DNA of 11,435 nt from an uncultured Lachnospiraceae bacterium (GTDB taxonomy: Bacteria > Bacillota > Clostridia > Lachnospirales > Lachnospiraceae), in contig CAMTBF010000066.1 of NCBI GenBank assembly GCA_947068385.1, positions 1 through 11,435 on the forward strand, in the 5' to 3' direction. Position 1 is the first letter of the stretch. Each line of letters begins with the position of its first letter. This document shows positions 1 through 4,867 of this stretch, in pieces. The translations under genes and the position numbers were made by a program. The notes beneath the pieces were generated by a model, which saw only the letters and a program-made list of their open reading frames with translations, did no database searches and was not told the origin of the DNA.

Positions 1-21
1 TGGTATATAGAAAGAGCCTTC

Positions 22-44
22 ACCATGCTGACCATGCTGAGCAT
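22..44. repeat. short tandem repeat with dyad
   Basis: The 9-mer ACCATGCTG occurs twice in direct tandem (22-30 and 31-39). The second copy forms a small dyad, ATGCT-G-AGCAT, at 34-44. It lies just ahead of the candidate promoter of the acyl-CoA ligase gene. Frame 1 is open from base 1 to a TGA at 67-69, so this stretch could also be the last 22 codons of a gene lying to the left; the window is too short to decide. Function unknown. Confidence 0.35.
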
Positions 45-46
45 AC

Positions 47-75
47 TTGACTTTTCCAGGCAGATATGATACCGT
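47..75 (+). promoter_or_regulatory. candidate promoter of the acyl-CoA ligase gene
   Basis: TTGACT (47-52) is followed after 17 bases by TACCGT (70-75), which keeps the T, A and final T of a -10 box but is otherwise poor. TATGAT at 65-70 and at 84-89 are better -10 hexamers but have no -35 at suitable spacing. The perfect inverted repeat at 64-86 would cover this -10, an arrangement typical of a repressor site. This is a motif reading only; the start point could differ. Confidence 0.35.
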
Positions 76-86
76 AACTATCATAT
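64..86. promoter_or_regulatory. candidate TetR-type operator (inverted repeat)
   Basis: ATATGATA (64-71) and TATCATAT (79-86) are perfect 8-base inverted arms separated by 7 bases. The right arm also lies inside a 12-base self-complementary palindrome, TATCATATGATA (79-90). The core TGATA-N7-TATCA is repeated with the same spacing upstream of the oleate hydratase gene (2591-2607). Size and symmetry suit a dimeric TetR-family regulator, and one is encoded next door at 2001-2561. That this protein binds here is inference. Confidence 0.5.
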
Positions 87-172
87 GATACTTTACTGCT
101 TTAAATCGAAAACGTGATGGAGATGAAACAAAGAACAATGGGACGCGCAGGATGCCTCCCACTGTAGCGGAC

Positions 173-178
173 AGGAGG
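173..178 (+). promoter_or_regulatory. ribosome binding site fixing the ligase start
   Basis: AGGAGG lies 9 bases before the ATG at 188. The in-frame ATG at 152 has no comparable site. The longer reading would also add 12 residues (MPPTVADRRKKE) ahead of the family-typical N-terminus, so 188 is preferred. Confidence 0.8.
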
Positions 179-187
179 AAAAAAGAG

Positions 188-1822
188 ATGCCAGTCATGG
201 AATTCCTGGAAAGGAACGCGAGAGAATACCCGAACGAAATCGCATTGGTGGAGCTGAACCCGGAGGAAAAGGACACCCGCAGGACCACCTGGAAAGAATA
301 CGAGCTGATCCAGCCCGACCGCTTCGAGCCCTACCGCCGGGAGATCACCTGGAGCGTGTTCAACGAAAAGGCCAACCGCTTCGCCAACATGCTCATCGGC
401 CGGGGCATCAAGAAAGGGGACAAGGTGGCCATATTGATGTACAACTGCCTGGAATGGCTCCCCATCTACTTCGGCGTGCTCAAAAGCGGTGCCATCGCCG
501 TGCCCTTCAACTTCCGCTATGACGCCGGGGAGATCCTGTACTGCGCGGAGCTGGCGGAGGTAGACATGATTGTCTTCGGCCCCGCCTTCATCGGGCGCAT
601 CGAGGCCAACGCGGAGCGGCTCTCCAAGGGGAGGCTATTGATCTACGTGGGGGACAACTGCCCCACCTTCGCAGAGAGCTACCACGAGCTGGTGGCGGAC
701 TGCTCCAGCCAGACCCCGGACGTGCCGCTTACCGACGAGGATTTCGGCGCCATCTATTTCTCCTCGGGAACCACGGGCTTCCCCAAGGCCATCCTACATA
801 AGCACCAGAGCCTGACCCAGGCCGCGGAGATGGAGCAGAAGCACCACGCCACAGGCAGGGAGGACACCTTCCTGTGCATCCCGCCCCTGTACCACACCGG
901 CGCGAAGTTCCACTGGATGGGCAGCCTGGTGGCGGGCAGCAAAGCCGTGCTCCTAAAGGGCACCAGGCCGGAGACCATCCTGTCCACCATCTCCAAGGAG
1001 CGCTGCACCATCGTATGGCTCTTGGTGCCCTGGGCCCAGGACATCCTGGACGCGCTGGACGCAGGACTTTTGCACCTGGAGGATTATGAGCTGTCCCAGT
1101 GGCGGCTGATGCACATCGGTGCCCAGCCCGTGCCGCCCTCCCTGATCAAGCGCTGGAAAGAATATTTCCCGAACCATGCCTACGACACCAACTACGGCCT
1201 CTCCGAGTCCACAGGCCCGGGCTGCGTCCATCTGGGCATGGAGAACATCCACAAGGTGGGGGCCATCGGCGTGCCGGGCTACCGCTGGGAATGCAAGATC
1301 GTGGGCGAGGACGGAAACGAAGTGGCCAGGGGCGACGTGGGCGAGCTCTGCGTCAAGGGGCCGGGGCTCATGACCTGCTACTACCGGGACGAGAAAGCCA
1401 CCGCCGAGGCCTTAAAGGATGGGTGGCTCTGCACCGGGGACATGGCCATGCAGGACGAGGACGGCTTCTATTTCCTGGTGGACCGCAAGAAAGACGTGAT
1501 CGTCAGCGGCGGCGAGAACATCTACCCTGTGCAGATTGAGGATTTTTTGAGGCGGCATGACAAGATTAAAGACGTGGCCGTCATCGGTCTGCCCGACAGG
1601 CGGCTGGGCGAGAAGACCGCGGCCATCATCGAGATCAAGGATGGAATGGACTGCACCGAGGTGGAGATAGACGAGTTCTGCAAGGAGCTGCCCAGGTACA
1701 AGCGCCCCAAGGAGATCATCTTCCACGAGATTCCCAGGAACGCCACGGGCAAGATTGAGAAGCCAAAGCTGCGCAAGATGTACGGCGCGGACCAGCTGGT
1801 GGCCCAGGAGAACAGAGGGTAA
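188..1822 (+). CDS. AMP-forming acyl-CoA ligase (fatty-acyl-CoA synthetase-like)
   Basis: This 544-residue class I adenylate-forming enzyme (ANL superfamily) is expected to activate a carboxylic acid with ATP to an acyl-adenylate and transfer it to CoA in the cytosol. Visible motifs: phosphate-binding loop YFSSGTTGFPK (190-200), YGLSES (336-341, the usual YG-TE position), GWLCTGD with the ribose-binding Asp (418), hinge region DRKKD (432-436), SGGENIYP (440-447), and PRNATGK with the catalytic Lys at 522. Both N- and C-terminal domains are complete. An unusual segment of about 29 residues (24-52) precedes the ITW (53-55) that normally opens the first conserved block. The start at ATG 188 is supported by AGGAGG; an ATG at 152 is the longer alternative. 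The tetR and oleate hydratase genes downstream suggest a long-chain or hydroxy fatty acid substrate, but sequence alone does not fix the substrate; an aromatic or bile acid is possible. Confidence 0.9.
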   Translation: MPVMEFLERNAREYPNEIALVELNPEEKDTRRTTWKEYELIQPDRFEPYRREITWSVFNEKANRFANMLIGRGIKKGDKVAILMYNCLEWLPIYFGVLKSGAIAVPFNFRYDAGEILYCAELAEVDMIVFGPAFIGRIEANAERLSKGRLLIYVGDNCPTFAESYHELVADCSSQTPDVPLTDEDFGAIYFSSGTTGFPKAILHKHQSLTQAAEMEQKHHATGREDTFLCIPPLYHTGAKFHWMGSLVAGSKAVLLKGTRPETILSTISKERCTIVWLLVPWAQDILDALDAGLLHLEDYELSQWRLMHIGAQPVPPSLIKRWKEYFPNHAYDTNYGLSESTGPGCVHLGMENIHKVGAIGVPGYRWECKIVGEDGNEVARGDVGELCVKGPGLMTCYYRDEKATAEALKDGWLCTGDMAMQDEDGFYFLVDRKKDVIVSGGENIYPVQIEDFLRRHDKIKDVAVIGLPDRRLGEKTAAIIEIKDGMDCTEVEIDEFCKELPRYKRPKEIIFHEIPRNATGKIEKPKLRKMYGADQLVAQENRG

Positions 1823-1841
1823 GCCTGAACCAAAAATACCG

Positions 1842-1963
1842 CCCCCATCCGCCCTGAGTCAGCACCCCCTCTGCAAGCAGCAGGGGGGCTTGACCCTCGC
1901 GGCATCCGCCAAGGTTCTTTGGACTTTGGCTCATAGCTCGCGGGAATCAGGGCCGGATGGGGG
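1842..1963 (+). terminator. large structured intergenic element, terminator-like
   Basis: The 178-base gap between the ligase and tetR is dominated by inverted repeats. Outer arms 1842-1857 (CCCCCATCCGCCCTGA) and 1947-1963 pair almost perfectly across an 89-base loop, with AAAAA just before and GTTTTT (1972-1977) shortly after. Inside lie a second GC-rich hairpin (1861-1874 with 1877-1890) and a smaller one (GCCAA 1908-1912 with TTGGC 1926-1930). The outer arms resemble the hairpin after the oleate hydratase gene (4725-4765). It could terminate ligase transcripts, attenuate tetR expression, or be a dispersed palindromic element. No convincing promoter for tetR was found in the gap. Confidence 0.5.
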
Positions 1964-2000
1964 ATGCTATTGTTTTTAAGCACCGAAAGGAACCGGAACC

Positions 2001-2561
2001 ATGCCCAATACCAAGTTAGCTCTAGAATCCTCCCTAAAGAAGCTCCTGCTGCGCAAGCCCCTGGACAAGATCACCATCAACGACCTGACCGCCGACTGCG
2101 GCATCAGCCGCATGTCCTTCTACTACCACTTCCGGGACATCTACGACCTGGTGGAGTGGGTCTGCGTGGAGGACGGCAGGCGGGCCCTCCAGGGCAAGAA
2201 GACCTACGAGACCTGGCAGGAGGGGCTGGAGCAGATTTTCGAGGCGGTGCTGGAGAACAAGCCCTTCATCCTGAACGTCTACCGCGCCGTCAGCAGGGAC
2301 AAGATCGAGAGCTACCTTTACAAGCTCACCTATGGCTTGATCGCCGATGTGGTGGAGGAGAAATCCGTAGGCACAGTCCTGGCGGAGGAGGACAAGGCCT
2401 TTATCGCGGAATTCTACAAATACGGCTTCGTAGGCGTCATGCTGGACTGGATCGCGGAGGGGATGAGAGCGGACTATCAGGAAATCACCCGCCGGGTCTG
2501 CGTCCTGATGCACGGCAGCATAGACAATTCTGTACATAATTTCAAATCTTCAGGAAAATGA
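2001..2561 (+). CDS. TetR/AcrR-family transcriptional regulator
   Basis: This 186-residue protein has an N-terminal helix-turn-helix typical of the TetR family: residues 24-44, ITINDLTADCGIS followed by RMSFYYHF, the recognition-helix signature, and then the usual D-Y-D-L continuation. The rest (about 55-186) is a helical ligand or dimer domain with little sequence signature. The short length and FYYHF-DIYDLVEW pattern recall the subgroup related to the dihydroxyacetone-kinase regulator DhaS, some of which activate rather than repress; this placement is from memory. A weak AAAGG (1986-1990) precedes the ATG by 10 bases. Lying between the ligase and oleate hydratase genes, it probably controls them through the dyads at 64-86 and/or 2591-2607, responding to a fatty acid or acyl-CoA. 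Family call is firm; ligand and targets are inference. Confidence 0.9.
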   Translation: MPNTKLALESSLKKLLLRKPLDKITINDLTADCGISRMSFYYHFRDIYDLVEWVCVEDGRRALQGKKTYETWQEGLEQIFEAVLENKPFILNVYRAVSRDKIESYLYKLTYGLIADVVEEKSVGTVLAEEDKAFIAEFYKYGFVGVMLDWIAEGMRADYQEITRRVCVLMHGSIDNSVHNFKSSGK

Positions 2562-2576
2562 CCTCCCTGATTTTAT

Positions 2577-2621
2577 CAAAACAGCCCCAGTGATAAGTTT
2601 TTTATCATCCGGGCCGTTTTG
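2577..2621 (+). terminator. hairpin terminator after tetR, possibly bidirectional
   Basis: Arms 2577-2596 and 2602-2621 pair over 20 positions with three mismatches and one G-T pair around a five-base GTTTT loop. The left arm begins CAAAAC and the right arm ends GTTTTG, so a short T run closes the stem on either strand. It begins 15 bases after the tetR stop. The top of the stem is the TGATA-N7-TATCA dyad that also occurs before the ligase gene, so the site may serve as both terminator and operator. Confidence 0.6.
2591..2607. promoter_or_regulatory. second copy of the candidate TetR operator core
   Basis: TGATA (2591-2595) and TATCA (2603-2607) are separated by 7 bases, the same arms and spacing as at 67-83. 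It lies 19 bases upstream of the candidate -35 of the oleate hydratase gene, which would suit an activator better than a simple repressor. It coincides with the tip of the tetR terminator stem, so the match could be incidental. Confidence 0.4.
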
Positions 2622-2625
2622 TAAA

Positions 2626-2654
2626 TTGGAAAGCGCATAAAAATGCTTTAAGAT
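2626..2654 (+). promoter_or_regulatory. candidate promoter of the oleate hydratase gene
   Basis: TTGGAA (2626-2631), 17 bases, then TAAGAT (2649-2654); each box matches four of six consensus positions. GATACC (2652-2657), also present in the ligase operator region at 68-73, overlaps the -10. The ribosome binding site is probably AAGGATGG (2691-2698), 9 bases before the ATG. A weak promoter of this kind would fit regulated expression. Confidence 0.35.
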
Positions 2655-2707
2655 ACCATCATAAGGAACAGCACACAGAGCAATATCAGAAAGGATGGTA
2701 CCACATA

Positions 2708-4681
2708 ATGGCAAAGAACAAAAAACTCGCAATCACAGCAGCAATCGCGGCAGGCGCAGGTGCCGTCGCCATAGCGGCAAAGAAGCATAAGACAGGACAA
2801 ATGTCCGCCCAGAGGAAGACAGTCCCCGGCGCAGGCCTGAAAGATTACCGCAACACGGAGCTGGGCAAGCACGAAAAGAACAGCAAGGGAATCTACTACA
2901 CCAACGGCAACTACGAAGCCTTCGCAAGGCCCAGGAAGCCCCAGGGCGTGGAGGAGAAGAGCGCCTACATCGTGGGCAGCGGCCTGGCCTCCCTGGCGGC
3001 GGCCTGCTTCCTGGTTCGGGACGGCCAGATGCCGGGAGACCATATCCACATCCTGGAGGCCATGGACATCGCGGGCGGCGCCTGCGACGGCATCTTCGAC
3101 CCCACCAGGGGCTACGTCATGCGGGGCGGCAGGGAGATGGAGGACCATTTCGAATGCCTCTGGGACCTGTTCCGCAGCATCCCCTCCCTGGAGACCCCGG
3201 GCGTGTCCGTGCTGGACGAATACTACTGGCTGAACAAGGAAGACCCCAACTACTCCCTCTGCCGGGCCACCGAAAACCGCGGCAAGGACGCCCACACCGA
3301 CGGCAAGTTCAACTTGAGCCAAAAGGGCGCAATGGAGATCATGAAGCTCTTCATGACCAAGGACGAAGACCTGTACGACAAGACCATCGAGGACGTGTTC
3401 GACGAGGAAGTCTTCGGCTCCACCTTCTGGCTGTACTGGAGAACCATGTTCGCCTTCGAGAACTGGCACAGCGCCCTGGAGATGAAGCTGTATTTCCAGC
3501 GCTTCATCCACCATATCGCGGGCCTGCCGGACTTCAGCGCCCTGAAGTTCACCAAGTACAACCAGTACGAGTCCCTGATCCTCCCCATGCAGAAGTACCT
3601 GGAGGACGCGGGCGTGGACTTCCGGTTCGGCACCGAAGTCACCAATGTGATATTTGAGAAAAAGGACGGGAAAAAGGTGGCCAAAGCCATCGAATGCAAG
3701 GTAGGCGGCGTGGAGCAGGGCATCATGCTCACGGAAAACGACCTTGTCTTCGTCACCAACGGAAGCTGCACCGAGGGCACCATCTACGGAGACCAGGACC
3801 ACGCGCCCAACGGGGACGCGGAGGTGCGCACCAGCGGCTGCTGGAGCCTGTGGCGCAACATCGCCAGGCAGGATCCCGCCTTTGGCCATCCGGAGAAGTT
3901 CTGCTCCGATGTGAGCAAGACCAACTGGGAATCCGCCACCGTCACCACCTTGGACGACAGGATACTGCCCTACATCACCGACATCTGCAAGCGCGACCCC
4001 AAGAGCGGCAGGGTGGTCACCGGCGGCATCGTCAGCTGCAAGGACTCCTCCTGGCTCCTAAGCTGGACCATCAACAGGCAGGGGCAGTTCAAAGAGCAGG
4101 ATAAGGACAAGGTCTGCGTCTGGGTCTACGGCCTGTTCACGGACGTGCCCGGGGACTTCGTGAAGAAGCCCATGCGGGAGTGCACCGGCAGGGAGATCAC
4201 CGAGGAATGGCTCTACCACCTGGGCGTGCCCGTGGAGGACATCCCGGAGCTTGCGGAGCACAGCGCCGTCTGCGTGCCCACCATGATGCCCTACATCACC
4301 GCCTTCTTCATGCCCAGGAGGAAGGGGGACCGCCCGGACGTGATTCCTGACGGATGTGTCAACTTTGCCTTCCTGGGGCAGTTCGCGGAGACACCCAGGG
4401 ACACCGTCTTCACCACCGAGTACTCCGTGCGTACCGCCATGGAGGCCGTCTACGGGCTGCTGGGCGTGGACAGGGGCGTGCCCGAGGTCTGGGGCAGCGT
4501 CTACGACATCCGGGAGCTCCTGGACAGCAGCGTGAAGCTCATGGACGGCAAGTCCCCTCTGGAGATAGAGCTTCCCGGCCCCCTGAACGCCCTGAAGAAG
4601 CCCCTGCTCCATTTCGTCAAGGGCACCGTGATTGAAAAGGTGCTGCGGGACCACCATGTGCTGAAGGACGGCATGCTCTGA
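2708..4681 (+). CDS. ohyA: oleate hydratase (fatty acid double-bond hydratase)
   Basis: This 657-residue FAD-dependent protein belongs to the family once called 67-kDa myosin-cross-reactive antigen. The family adds water to the cis-9 double bond of oleate or linoleate, giving 10-hydroxy fatty acids (EC 4.2.1.53). The nucleotide-binding loop GSGLAS is at 90-95. RGGREM (139-144) carries the catalytic Glu (143) and LYF carries the Tyr (262); these match E122 and Y241 of the Elizabethkingia enzyme at a constant offset of 21. The family core starts near 62 (IYYTNGNYEAFARP). Residues 1-61 are extra: basic MAKNKK, a hydrophobic Ala/Gly-rich stretch (7-24), then KKHK, which looks like a membrane anchor. 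A start at Met32 (nt 2801) has a poorer ribosome binding site and would remove it. The role is probably detoxification of unsaturated host or dietary fatty acids; linkage to the upstream ligase and TetR gene is inference. Confidence 0.95.
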   Translation: MAKNKKLAITAAIAAGAGAVAIAAKKHKTGQMSAQRKTVPGAGLKDYRNTELGKHEKNSKGIYYTNGNYEAFARPRKPQGVEEKSAYIVGSGLASLAAACFLVRDGQMPGDHIHILEAMDIAGGACDGIFDPTRGYVMRGGREMEDHFECLWDLFRSIPSLETPGVSVLDEYYWLNKEDPNYSLCRATENRGKDAHTDGKFNLSQKGAMEIMKLFMTKDEDLYDKTIEDVFDEEVFGSTFWLYWRTMFAFENWHSALEMKLYFQRFIHHIAGLPDFSALKFTKYNQYESLILPMQKYLEDAGVDFRFGTEVTNVIFEKKDGKKVAKAIECKVGGVEQGIMLTENDLVFVTNGSCTEGTIYGDQDHAPNGDAEVRTSGCWSLWRNIARQDPAFGHPEKFCSDVSKTNWESATVTTLDDRILPYITDICKRDPKSGRVVTGGIVSCKDSSWLLSWTINRQGQFKEQDKDKVCVWVYGLFTDVPGDFVKKPMRECTGREITEEWLYHLGVPVEDIPELAEHSAVCVPTMMPYITAFFMPRRKGDRPDVIPDGCVNFAFLGQFAETPRDTVFTTEYSVRTAMEAVYGLLGVDRGVPEVWGSVYDIRELLDSSVKLMDGKSPLEIELPGPLNALKKPLLHFVKGTVIEKVLRDHHVLKDGML

Positions 4682-4724
4682 TCCGGCGGATGCTTTCCCC
4701 ATGAAAATCTTATAGGAAAATGCG

Positions 4725-4765
4725 CCTCCCCCGTCCGGCCCGGAACCAGGGCCGGGCGGGGGAGG
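4725..4765 (+). terminator. strong GC-rich hairpin after oleate hydratase
   Basis: Arms 4725-4741 and 4749-4765 pair over 17 positions with one G-T pair around the loop GGAACCA. It begins 43 bases after the ohyA stop. There is no T run directly after it, so it may be a processing or stability hairpin, or a dispersed palindrome, rather than a classical intrinsic terminator. The 21 bases from 4742 match 1943-1963 at 18 positions. Confidence 0.6.
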
Positions 4766-4796
4766 TCTGCTGCCATCAGATAATGGTTTTGGAGTA

Positions 4797-4825
4797 TTGA
4801 CAATCCAGGAGAATACCGATATATT
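4797..4825 (+). promoter_or_regulatory. near-consensus sigma-70/SigA promoter of the surface protein gene
   Basis: TTGACA (4797-4802) is a perfect -35. After exactly 17 bases comes TATATT (4820-4825), five of six for the -10. Transcription would start near 4832 and leave a leader of about 36 bases containing AGGAGGT. This is the best promoter in the window and suggests strong constitutive expression. Confidence 0.8.
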
Positions 4826-4853
4826 TTATGGAGTGCCCAAAAAGCTAAAATCG

Positions 4854-4860
4854 AGGAGGT
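4854..4860 (+). promoter_or_regulatory. ribosome binding site for a TTG start
   Basis: AGGAGGT (4854-4860) sits 7 bases before TTG at 4868. No ATG in this frame occurs before codon 21, which lies inside the signal peptide, so TTG is the start. Confidence 0.85.
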
Positions 4861-4867
4861 TCTAACA

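Noticed and set aside
152..187. ATG at 152 as the start of the acyl-CoA ligase
   Set aside because: It has no ribosome binding site, while ATG 188 has AGGAGG at good spacing and gives the family-typical N-terminus.
1842..1963. T-box or riboswitch reading of the structured gap before tetR
   Set aside because: I could not find a T-box consensus or any aptamer signature; only nested inverted repeats are evident.
1964..2539. Open frame on the + strand overlapping tetR in another frame
   Set aside because: The overlapping frame 2001-2561 encodes a clear TetR helix-turn-helix; the alternative gives an Arg/Gly/Pro-rich product without features.
2648..3889. A 413-codon open frame on the - strand opposite ohyA
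   Set aside because: It is antisense to ohyA, has a Val/Gly/Ala/Leu/His-rich composition, no recognisable domain and no ribosome binding site of note.
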